A stretch of 64,000 bases of DNA from Bacteroidota bacterium (lineage in GTDB: Bacteria > Bacteroidota > Bacteroidia > NS11-12g > UBA955). Shown here piece after piece: positions 45,414 through 54,700 of the stretch (positions are counted from its first letter, which is position 1; the number at the start of each line of letters is the position of its first letter). The stretch spans positions 62,001-126,000 of the forward strand of contig JAUXOK010000010.1 in NCBI GenBank assembly GCA_030682255.1. The letters are read 5' to 3'. The position numbers and the translations under genes were made by a program. Under the pieces are notes generated by a model, which did no database searches, was not told the origin of the DNA, and saw only the letters and a program-made list of their open reading frames with translations.

Positions 45414-45530
45414 AGTTAGATTGTAGTTTTAAGATTGTAGTTTGTTTTAAATCTGACTTCTGCTTCCGCTGCATAGCTGAACTTAAATCTTTAATAAAAA
45501 AGACTTGGGAGTTTGTGATGTAAAAGAATT
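45414..45530. repeat. repeat block and duplicated 3' end after the second ATPase
   Basis: Directly after the stop codon comes AGATTGTAG...AGATTGTAG...TTTTAAATCTGACTTCTGC, the 40.2-kb repeat family. Then TTGGGAGTTTGTGATGTAAA (about 45505-45524) duplicates the end of the ATPase gene (45396-45415). It looks like a tandem duplication or a recombination scar. Confidence 0.65.
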
Positions 45531-45567
45531 AATATTGTAAAACTGGAATTAACTTTAAAATTTTAAT

Positions 45568-46056
45568 ATGAAAAGGATATTAGTATTTATTATAATAATT
45601 ACATCATTACACGCTTGTAAGAGATGCCATTTAGATTTAATAATAGGAGAAGATCTACAAATTCCAATGAAATTTAATGGTTTTACAGACCAAGAAATAA
45701 ACTCTATCAAAGTTTATCGAATTGATTTAGATACAAATATTAAAACAGATACATTTAGGTTTCAACATTTCATTACTCCATATTTTCCTTTAAAAGATGG
45801 CTCGGTTAAATTTTCAGATAGACCTATGAACAACAAAAACTATGGTTATTATGATAGTTATTTAAATAATTGTCATCTCGTTTTTGATTGGTACTCAGGC
45901 AGGGATACATTAAAAAATTTAGTAATTAAAAAATCAAAAGAAAAAGTTAAAGACAAATGTTATGAAAACGACCCCAATGTTAAGATAGATTTCATTTCGT
46001 TTTCTTATAAAAACAACACTTATAATAAAGGCGATTTAGTTACAATAAATAAGTAA
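45568..46056 (+). CDS. hypothetical lipoprotein, 162 aa
   Basis: The signal peptide has a lipobox (IIIITSLHAC, Cys17). The mature part is polar and beta-rich (FNGFTDQEINSIKVYRIDLDTNIKTDTFRF), with three more cysteines (KRCHL, NNCHL, DKCYE) that could form disulfides. I recognise no family. It lies at the right margin of the repeat-rich region with no operon partner. Confidence 0.6.
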   Translation: MKRILVFIIIITSLHACKRCHLDLIIGEDLQIPMKFNGFTDQEINSIKVYRIDLDTNIKTDTFRFQHFITPYFPLKDGSVKFSDRPMNNKNYGYYDSYLNNCHLVFDWYSGRDTLKNLVIKKSKEKVKDKCYENDPNVKIDFISFSYKNNTYNKGDLVTINK

Positions 46057-46282
46057 TTGTTTTTGTAATACTTGGTCCTACTATCAATATGTTTCTATTC
46101 AATTTTTGTCATTGTTGGTCTTATGACCAACAATATTTCAAGGTGTGATATAAAAATAATTGCATTTGTTGGTGAACTTTCTTCATTTGCATTTATCAAA
46201 TTATACCAAAGTCTGAAAAATAGTTTCTTTGTTTTTTTTCTTATAAATTGAAAATAATATTATAAAAGGCAGGTATATTCCT

Positions 46283-48898
46283 CTAATGTCCAACTACAAT
46301 CTTTCTTTTGATTATGCCTTCAGATGTTTTAATACTTATTAAATAAATGCCAATAGGAAAATTCATCGTATTTATTTTCAAACTTTCTTGGACTTGTTCT
46401 TGCTCAAATATTTTTTGCCCGTTTATATCATGTATTGTTACATCAAAAATCGAAGGATATTGAATATTTAAAACATCTATACATGGATTTGGAAATAATT
46501 TCAATTGAAGCGACCATTCGTTTTCTTCCACTCCCACACCCCAAGCTGTAGTGAATTTCCATACATCAGACCAAGGACCGTTGTAGTTATTGATTTTTCC
46601 TCTTACTCTCCAATAATAAGTAGCGCCAGAGTTCATGCCTCTAAATGTAACGCCATTACCCAATGCATTTCCACTAATTAAAATGGTGTTAAAATTGGCA
46701 TCAATAGAAATTTCAATATCATAACTGCTTACATTACTCAAACCATACCAAATCAAATCTACATCAGGCAAAGGGACTTTGATTGAGTTGTTAGGTGGCG
46801 TTGCCAATTGAATTTTATTGATATTTGGCGGTGGAATACTGCGATATTGTGCTCTTAGACTCCACAAACTAGTATCTTTACTGTGTAATGCTCTACCTCT
46901 CCAAAAATAAGTTGTGCCATAATTATTGATCACACTGGCTTCAGCTGAACTTTCTTTAGGTAAGGATATAATTGGAGTACCAATAAAATTAGAATCTGTC
47001 GACCATTGGTATTGATAAATATAATCTGATGCTGAACCTTGAACGCCCCATTTCAATGTAGTTGCCAATGGTACATTCGTTGACAAATGAGTTGGTGAGG
47101 TAATCCAAGGGCGTTGAGTGGTAATAAAGTTAAAAGGCAATGACCATAAACTGCTATCATTTATAAACACACATTTTGCTCTCCAAAAATATTGGGTTTC
47201 AAACCTTAAATCTTTAGGAAAATTAAGTTGAACTTGAGTTGTGAAAAAATCATCTAAAAAATGACTGTCTTTTCCATTGATTAACAACGGTGAATTGAAT
47301 TTAGAACTGGTATCTAATTGCCAAAGCACTTGATGTGAGCCATTCATTGGCTGAATCAAAGCGTTAGTGCTGGTGCCAATTCCTACATAATTATTATTAG
47401 GGAAATTCAAAACAGGTCGTTTTTGGGTAGTAAAATATCTTGTCACAGCAAAACCAGAAGTATCGCCATCTTTTATTGCAAAAACTCGCCAACAATATGT
47501 GCTGTTGAATTTCAATGTGGTGTCAAAAGATTTGTTATTGGCGTTAATGTTTGTAAATTGAGTTTTCGTAATTCTAAAACTTGAAGGCGAGGTTTGGAAT
47601 ACTTTGCCAGTATCAATTTCCATATAATAAGCATCGACCCAAGGATAATGATAAAATTGTAAACTGACATTGATGCCTAAGTCTGTTCTGCCGTCTGTTG
47701 GAATAGTTTGTGGCACTTGCCCAAGATAGGTGTTGAAGTAAAAGTTTTGCCAATTGCTAGTATCTTTGGGGTGAAAAGCCCTCACCCTCCAAAAGTATCG
47801 CGTGCTAAAATTCAAAGTATCATCAAATAAACAACTATTTGTATTCAAAATGGTATCTCCAATTAAATCATTAAAAAAAGTGTCTTTTGCCAACTGTAGT
47901 TCAAAACTTACAAAGTTAATATTGTTCCAATTCAATTGAGGTGTTAACAAGATGCTTGTAGCTTTGTTCAAAGGACTTGTACTATTAAAAGCACTTATTG
48001 TAGAAAAAAGCCTTGCTGTTGACCAATTGCTAGTGTGTGGCCCCAATACTGCTTTAATTCGGTAATAATATGTTTTTCCAAACAACAAATTGTAATTCGT
48101 GTCTAAAATGGTCCCCGGTTTTAATGTTTTTTCAATCAAATTAGAGGTATTGAAACCAGAAGAAACATCGAGTTGTAAAACAACGGAAGCAGACAAACAA
48201 TTGCCCCAACCTATTATAACTCTAGCGCCATCTGCTGTGGAACTATTGGTTGTTGGAGATGTGAAAAATGTGTATGAGTTCGAGTTTGACCATTGCAAAG
48301 TATCACCTTCTGCATCAATAGCAGTAGCTCTCCAAAAGATTTTTCTTCCAAATTTAAAATAAGCAGTATCTAAAAAAGCTTGAGAAAAAGAAGACCGTTG
48401 AATGAACTGACTGGAATTAAAACTAGAAACCGTATCGAATTGAAACAAATATTTGACAGCAGAATCTAAATGCCATTGGGCTGCATTCATCGGGCGGATA
48501 GAACCAGTAGAAGTACTAGTAGGACTAGCCAAATCCATTTTATAGTGAATTGCCACCATTCTATAGTTGGTCCAATTTGAAGAGTCGGTGGCACTAAAAA
48601 TTCTTGCTCTCCAATAATAGTTTTTATTCATTAACAACACTGGCGTTACTACAAATCGATTGGAACTGCTCAATGTTTTCAGGCGAAAAGAGTTGAAACT
48701 GATTGTGGTATCTAACTGAAATTCATATTTAACTACTCCAGTAACTGCAGTGACTTGAAGATAAGTTTGAAAATTTTTAATAGTTAAATTATTAGAAGGG
48801 CTAGACAAACTTGGCGGGTTTATTATCGCTGAAACATTTTTGCAAATTAAGATTATAATAAGCAGTTGAATTGTTTTTTTTATGTTTAAGGTTTTCAT
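46283..48898 (-). CDS. exported fibronectin-like repeat protein with T9SS type A sorting domain
   Basis: This 871-residue protein has a signal peptide (IIQLLIIILICKNVSAI-like). It consists of at least eight modules of about 90 residues, each ending in a YYWRARIF / YFWRVRAFH / TYYWRVRGK strand, the pattern of fibronectin type III-like domains in Bacteroidota surface proteins. A T9SS type A tail closes it: LKLFPNPCIDVLNIQY ... FPIGIYLISIKTSEGIIKRKIVV. It should be exported and anchored or released as an adhesin or structural protein. It is monocistronic. Confidence 0.85.
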   Translation of the reverse strand: MKTLNIKKTIQLLIIILICKNVSAIINPPSLSSPSNNLTIKNFQTYLQVTAVTGVVKYEFQLDTTISFNSFRLKTLSSSNRFVVTPVLLMNKNYYWRARIFSATDSSNWTNYRMVAIHYKMDLASPTSTSTGSIRPMNAAQWHLDSAVKYLFQFDTVSSFNSSQFIQRSSFSQAFLDTAYFKFGRKIFWRATAIDAEGDTLQWSNSNSYTFFTSPTTNSSTADGARVIIGWGNCLSASVVLQLDVSSGFNTSNLIEKTLKPGTILDTNYNLLFGKTYYYRIKAVLGPHTSNWSTARLFSTISAFNSTSPLNKATSILLTPQLNWNNINFVSFELQLAKDTFFNDLIGDTILNTNSCLFDDTLNFSTRYFWRVRAFHPKDTSNWQNFYFNTYLGQVPQTIPTDGRTDLGINVSLQFYHYPWVDAYYMEIDTGKVFQTSPSSFRITKTQFTNINANNKSFDTTLKFNSTYCWRVFAIKDGDTSGFAVTRYFTTQKRPVLNFPNNNYVGIGTSTNALIQPMNGSHQVLWQLDTSSKFNSPLLINGKDSHFLDDFFTTQVQLNFPKDLRFETQYFWRAKCVFINDSSLWSLPFNFITTQRPWITSPTHLSTNVPLATTLKWGVQGSASDYIYQYQWSTDSNFIGTPIISLPKESSAEASVINNYGTTYFWRGRALHSKDTSLWSLRAQYRSIPPPNINKIQLATPPNNSIKVPLPDVDLIWYGLSNVSSYDIEISIDANFNTILISGNALGNGVTFRGMNSGATYYWRVRGKINNYNGPWSDVWKFTTAWGVGVEENEWSLQLKLFPNPCIDVLNIQYPSIFDVTIHDINGQKIFEQEQVQESLKINTMNFPIGIYLISIKTSEGIIKRKIVVGH

Positions 48899-49063
48899 TT
48901 AAACAGTTTTTTTGCAAATATAGTAATCAAAATGCTTAAATAGTTTTTTTCAATTTTAGGAATTGATATATAATACAGATAGGGCATAGAGAATTTGAGA
49001 TATGAAAAATATCTGATGTTGTAAAATTATGTTCTAAATAAGCACGTTAACATGTGTGAAAGT

Positions 49064-50809
49064 TTAACTTTTTCTTTCCCCTATCTGCTGTCTCCACATG
49101 GCGTAATACAAGCCTTTCTCGTTCAGAAGCTCTTCGTGTTTGCCGTGTTCCACAATCTGTCCTTGTTCTAAAACATAAATGCGGTTAGCATGCATGATGG
49201 TGCTCAATCGATGTGCAATCAAAATGGTGATACAATTATGTTCCTCATTGATTTTTTTGATGGTTTGGGTAATATCATCTTCGGTTAAACTATCCAAAGC
49301 CGAAGTTGCTTCATCAAAAACCAATAAATCGGGGTCTCTTAATAAAGCACGTGCAATAGACAATCTTTGTTTTTCGCCACCACTTACCTTCACACCACCT
49401 TCGCCAATCATAGAGTTGATGCCGTTATCTGCTCTGGCCAACAAGCCTTGACAGCTGGCTTTGTTTAACGCTTCTAAAATTTGTTCATCGCTCGCATTTG
49501 GATTAACGAATAACATGTTTTCTCTGATAGTGCCCGAAAATAATTGGGTGTCTTGGGTCACAAAACCAATTTTTTCTCTGAGTTCGTCTAAATTTATTTC
49601 TTTGGCATCAATGCCGTCATAAAGTATGTTGCCAATTGCTGGTTGATAAAGTCCTACTAAAAGTTTTACAAGTGTTGTTTTTCCAGAACCAGAAGGGCCA
49701 ACAAAAGCAATGGTTTCACCCTTGTTTACCCTAAAACTGACATCTGTTAAAGCATTGTTATTGGCAGTTTGATGTTTGAAAGACACATTATTGAACTCAA
49801 AATAATTCAATTCGCCTAATAAAGCAGGCTTTGCAGGTTTGTAATCAATAGGAGTTTCCATCAGTTTTTTGAAATTATCTAAAGAAACTTCTGCCTCACG
49901 GTGAATTAAAATGATATTGCCCAACTCCTGCAATGGATTGAACAAAAAGAAAGAATAAAACAGGAAAGTAAAGTATTGTCCTGGAGAAAGGGTGTTGTTA
50001 AAAATAAGAAACAGCAACACTATAATCATGGTACTTCTAGTCAATTGAACGGTAGTGCCTTGTAAAAAATTCAAACTGCGGATGTATTTTACCTTTTTAA
50101 GTTCTAAACCTAAAATTTTGTAGGTGGTGTTGTTCAGTCTTTCAATTTCTTGATTGGCTAAGCCCAAACTTTTCACTAATTCAATATTTCGCAAACTCTC
50201 TGTTGTACTGCCTGCCAATGCTGTGGTTTCGCCAATGATGTTTTTTTGCATCACCTTAATTTTTTTACTCAGCAAAGAACTGATTAACCCAATCACAATT
50301 ATTGCACCCACATAGACCAAAGCTACTTTTAGACTGACACTGATGGTAAAAATCATAACGAAAACAATACCTACCACTGAAGTAAACAATATGCCAATGA
50401 ATGCTGTGATGAGTTTTTCGGTGTCTATTCTTACTTTTTGTAGAATGCTTAAAGTTTCACCACTTCTTTGGTCTTCAAACACTTGGTAGGGCAATTCGAG
50501 AGAATGCTTCAATCCATCAGCAAATATTTTAGCTCCTAGTTTTTGAACAATCACATTGGTGTAATAATCCTGAAAATTTTTGGCTACTCTCGAAATAAAG
50601 GTAACACCAATCGACATGCCCACCAACATCAAGGCTTTTTTAAGAAACTCATCACTGGTTAATGAGTCTTTTTTCATGATGATTTCATCCACAATTCTAC
50701 CTGTAATTTGAGGATCAAGCAAAGAAAAAGTTTGATTGATGGCAGCTAAAAACAACGCCAACAAAAGGATGGGCCATTGAAGTTTGAGATATTTGTAGAG
50801 TATGGACAT
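49064..50809 (-). CDS. ABC transporter, fused permease/ATPase (MsbA-like exporter)
   Basis: This 581-residue half-transporter has about six membrane helices in residues 10-300 (for example LLALFLAAINQTFSLLD and VVGIVFVMIFTISVSLKVALVYVGAIIVIGLI), then a nucleotide-binding domain. Walker A is FVGPSGSGKTTLVKLL, the Q-loop is FVTQDTQLF, the signature is VSGGEKQRLSIARAL, Walker B is LLVFDEATSALD, and the H-loop histidine is in LIAHRLSTI. It exports lipids, peptides or drugs as a homodimer; the substrate is unknown. It lies just after a SUMF1-like gene on the same strand. Confidence 0.93.
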   Translation of the reverse strand: MSILYKYLKLQWPILLLALFLAAINQTFSLLDPQITGRIVDEIIMKKDSLTSDEFLKKALMLVGMSIGVTFISRVAKNFQDYYTNVIVQKLGAKIFADGLKHSLELPYQVFEDQRSGETLSILQKVRIDTEKLITAFIGILFTSVVGIVFVMIFTISVSLKVALVYVGAIIVIGLISSLLSKKIKVMQKNIIGETTALAGSTTESLRNIELVKSLGLANQEIERLNNTTYKILGLELKKVKYIRSLNFLQGTTVQLTRSTMIIVLLFLIFNNTLSPGQYFTFLFYSFFLFNPLQELGNIILIHREAEVSLDNFKKLMETPIDYKPAKPALLGELNYFEFNNVSFKHQTANNNALTDVSFRVNKGETIAFVGPSGSGKTTLVKLLVGLYQPAIGNILYDGIDAKEINLDELREKIGFVTQDTQLFSGTIRENMLFVNPNASDEQILEALNKASCQGLLARADNGINSMIGEGGVKVSGGEKQRLSIARALLRDPDLLVFDEATSALDSLTEDDITQTIKKINEEHNCITILIAHRLSTIMHANRIYVLEQGQIVEHGKHEELLNEKGLYYAMWRQQIGERKS

Positions 50810-50832
50810 TTAATATTTTATATAAATAAGAA

Positions 50833-51717
50833 TTAGAATTCTAGGACTTCGATAACATATCTGAAACCAACGGTTGACAATGATTTATTAAGGGTTCGGG
50901 TTGGGGTGTTGAGTTTTAAATAATAAGCAATACTGCTCCAATCGCCACCTATATATTGTTTGTTATCTGCCAAAAGTTCACTCACATTTCCTGCCATGTT
51001 GTATAAACCTAATTCATTGGGGAAATAGGATTTTAAACGAACAGTAATAAAAGAACCATAACCTGAAGCACAATCATGATAATTATAATAAGTGGTATCC
51101 GTTTTATGGTCAATAGTTGTTTTTACAATTGTTTTACACTTACTAACAACAACATTACCATTAGAATCTACAGCTAAATTTTCATCGCCTATGGTTTTGT
51201 AATTTGCCAAAAACATTCCTTTAGAATTTCTTAAAAACTCACCTTGCCATGGATAATTGCGATTGGGATTGCCTGCACCTGCAGCATATTTCCATTCTGC
51301 TTGAGTTGGCAGACGAACCCAAACCTTTTTGAAAACTCTTTTGGGGTCTTTGTTGGTTTTTTGGGTTAACCAATCGCAGTAGGCAATGGCTTGTTGATGA
51401 GTCACCCCAACCAAAGGATAATCGCTGTATCCAGGATGTTGGAAATAAAACTTTACAAACGGTTGATTGAACTTTAGTTTTGGATCATTAGCCCAAACAT
51501 TGGTGTCGGGCATTGCTATTTTATAAGCGGTTAATTGATTTTGGCTTTTCAAATCCTTTAAATAGGCATTGTATTCGCCATTACTCATTTCATAAGCAGA
51601 CATCAACAAAGAATCTTTAACATACATCCAATGTTGTTTTTTTGCTTTTTTATAAGGTTTAGGTGTACTAAAACAAAAAAACAACAGACCTAAACTTAAT
51701 AATATATATATTTTCAT
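50833..51717 (-). CDS. SUMF1/formylglycine-generating-enzyme-family exported protein
   Basis: This is a 294-residue protein with a signal peptide (KIYILLSLGLLFFCFS). The FGE-sulfatase (C-type-lectin-like) fold is recognised by SAYEMSNGEYNAYLKDL, YPLVGVTHQQAIAYCDWLTQKT, VWVRLPTQAEWKYAAGAGNPNRNYPWQGEF, LGLYNMAGNVSELLADN and the terminal VGFRYVIEV. GldJ/GldK gliding proteins share this fold, but the length and context do not show that it is one. The cysteine pair needed for formylglycine catalysis is not evident, so a structural role is likely. Confidence 0.82.
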   Translation of the reverse strand: MKIYILLSLGLLFFCFSTPKPYKKAKKQHWMYVKDSLLMSAYEMSNGEYNAYLKDLKSQNQLTAYKIAMPDTNVWANDPKLKFNQPFVKFYFQHPGYSDYPLVGVTHQQAIAYCDWLTQKTNKDPKRVFKKVWVRLPTQAEWKYAAGAGNPNRNYPWQGEFLRNSKGMFLANYKTIGDENLAVDSNGNVVVSKCKTIVKTTIDHKTDTTYYNYHDCASGYGSFITVRLKSYFPNELGLYNMAGNVSELLADNKQYIGGDWSSIAYYLKLNTPTRTLNKSLSTVGFRYVIEVLEF

Positions 51718-51757
51718 AATGAAATAATTAACGATTTTCTTTGATTGTTATTGCATA

Positions 51758-54700
51758 TTAAACCACCACATTCACAATCTTTCCTTTAACAACAATTACT
51801 TTCTTGGCTTGTTTGCCTTCTAAATATTTTAGGGTTTGCTCATTGGCAAGCACTTCATTTTCTATTTCCTTGAGGTCTTTATCTAAAGCAAACAACAAAT
51901 TAAATCTGACTTTGCCATTGAATGATATAGGATAATTGAATTCATTCTCTACCAAAAACTCTGCATTAAACTGAGGCCATGCTTGGTATTCTATAGAACT
52001 GTCGTGACCAGAAAGCGCCCAAAGTTCCTCGCAAATATGGGGTGCATAAGGCGACAATAAAGTGATTAACGGTTCTAAAATTTCTCTTTTATTACATTTC
52101 AAATCTTGCAACTCGTTGACACAAACCATAAATGCACTAACCGAGGTGTTGAAACTGAAATTTTCAATGTCTTCAGTGGCTTTTTTAATGGTTTTGTGCA
52201 ATATTTTTAGTTCCACTTTAGTTGCTTTTTCATCAGAAAGTAAAAAGGATTCATTTTCCCCTTGATGGAACAAACGCCAAAGTTTACGCAAAAATCGCAA
52301 TACACCTTCAATCCCTTGCGTGCTCCATGGTTTAGCATCCTGCAAAGGACCCAAGAACATTTCGTACAAACGCAAAGTGTCGGCACCGTATTCGTTGCAC
52401 ACATCGTCAGGGTTTACAACGTTCCATTTGGATTTTGACATTTTTTCAATTTCCCAAATTACTTGAATTACTTTCTTGTCATTTTTATCTTTTTCAAAAA
52501 CAATAGACTCTTCAAAAAATCTTTTTAGAAATTTATTAGGGAAGTAGTTGATCTTATTAGGTAAATCAAGATCCAAAACTAGTCTCAATAATTCATCTTC
52601 ATTTACAAAACTATTATCAATTTCTAATTCTAACGGAAGTCTTAAATGAACATACTCAGAAACAATAATTTCAACATTATTTTCATATTCAATATAATTA
52701 CTCAAATAATCTTTAGAAACATACTTTATGTGTTTTTCATTTGTAGTATCTTTTTTTAGATCAAAAATTAATTTTTGTTGTTCAATTTCGTTTAATGATA
52801 AAAAGCTTTTTGAATAAGTAACTGTATGTACTCCTCTTAAAAAAGGGCTAACCCCCTGAATCATCCCCTGATTTACTAATTTTTTTGCAGGTTCATCAAA
52901 TGGTATGATGCCAATATCATTTAAAAACTTAGTCCAAAAACGGAAATACAACAAATGCCCAGTGGCGTGTTCGCTACCACCCACATACAAGTCGATGTTT
53001 TGCCAATAGTCAACGGCTTGTTTAGTTACCAATTCTTGTGCATTGTTATGGTCCATGTATCTTAAAAAATACCAAGAACTGCCCGCCCAACCTGGCATGG
53101 TGGTGGTTTCAATTGGATTGCCTTTATAGTCCCATTCTTTAGCTCTAGACAATGGTGGTTCGCCTGTTTCGGTTGGTAGATATTTATCAATTTCTGGCAA
53201 AACCAAAGGCAAATCTTTTTCGTCAAAGGTTTTCGGAATATTGTTTTCATAATAAACAGGTATTGGTTCGCCCCAATATCTTTGTCTACCAAACACCGCA
53301 TCACGCAATCTATAATTGGTTTTCCCTTTACCAATACCTTTTTGTTCAATGGCTTTAATAGCAGCTTTTATAGCCTCTTTCACCTCCAATCCATTCAAAA
53401 AATCAGAATTGATGATTTTGCCTTGTTTGGCTTCGTATGGTTCTTTCATCACATCATCTAATCCATCAGGCATGGAAAACACCTCATCCCCCAACCCCTT
53501 CTCCAAAAGAGAAGGGGAGCTAGATTTCTTTTCAGAAATGGTTAATTCTAATTTTGAAATGACGGATTCAATATTAGAATTAACTTCTTCATTGGTAAAT
53601 CTTACCACTTCAAATCCTAACTCATTTAATCTTATTGTTCTAGCTTCATCAGAAATTAAATTGTCTTCTAAACTGTGTATCAATCCATCTATTTCAATGA
53701 TAAAATTCAATTCTAAACAAACAAAATCAGCTATGAATTTATCTATGATATGTTGTCTTCTGAATTTTGTATCTAAAATCTGTCTATTTCTAATAATATC
53801 CCAAATTTTCTCTTCTTCTTTTGTGGGTTTAGAACGATGTTCTCTTGCAAAATCTATTAGTTTTGAATACGTTATTTTATCAGTTGTGTAATATCCAAAT
53901 GGTGAATCCGCATCCTGTTCCCCTCTCCTTTGGAGAGGGGTTAGGGGTGAGGTGTTATAAGGTTCGTAATTTTCCTCTTGATTTTCAGGGGTTAGGGGTG
54001 AGGTGATATGCAGTTTGTTTGTAACTTCATTTTTATCTTTATCCCCACCTTGAACTACTTCTAAAATGGGTAATCCAAAATGTTTGGCAAAACTATAATC
54101 TCTACCATCGTGAGCTGGAACAGCCATCACAGCTCCCGTTCCATAGCCTCCTAAAACATAATCAGCTATCCAAATTGGAATATTTTTGCCAATAAATGGA
54201 TGTTTGACATAAGAACCTGTAAAAGCACCAGTAATGTTTTTAACCTCTGCTTGGCGCTCTCTTTCGCTTCTGTTTTTCGCTTTTGCAGCATATTGCAAAG
54301 CTTTTTCTCTATATTCTCCAACACATAATTGGTCGAGCAACTCATGTTCAGGCGCTATTGCCATGTATGAAACCCCAAAAATGGTATCTGGGCGGGTTGT
54401 AAATACTTCGAGGGAGTTTTTTGAAGACTCATCAAGCTCAAACCTCACCGAACATCCCTCGCTTTTTCCAATCCAATTGCGTTGTGCTTCTTTAATGCTT
54501 TCGGTCCAGTCTAAATCGTTCAATCCTTGCAACAAGCGTTCTGCATATGCTGAAATACGCAAACTCCATTGATACATCAGTTTTCTTTCTACTGGATATC
54601 CGCCTCTTTCGCTTACACCATCTTTTATTTCATCATTTGCCAAAACAGAACCTAATGCAGGACACCAATTCACCATCGTTTCACTTAAAAAAGCCAACCT

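Noticed and set aside
50833-51717. Assignment as gliding protein GldJ/GldK
   Set aside because: It shares the SUMF1 fold, but there is no gld neighbourhood and no lipobox; left as a family-level call.
53316-53891. Plus-strand ORF of 191 codons opposite leuS
   Set aside because: Antisense shadow of the DUF559 insertion; Ser-rich low-quality translation.
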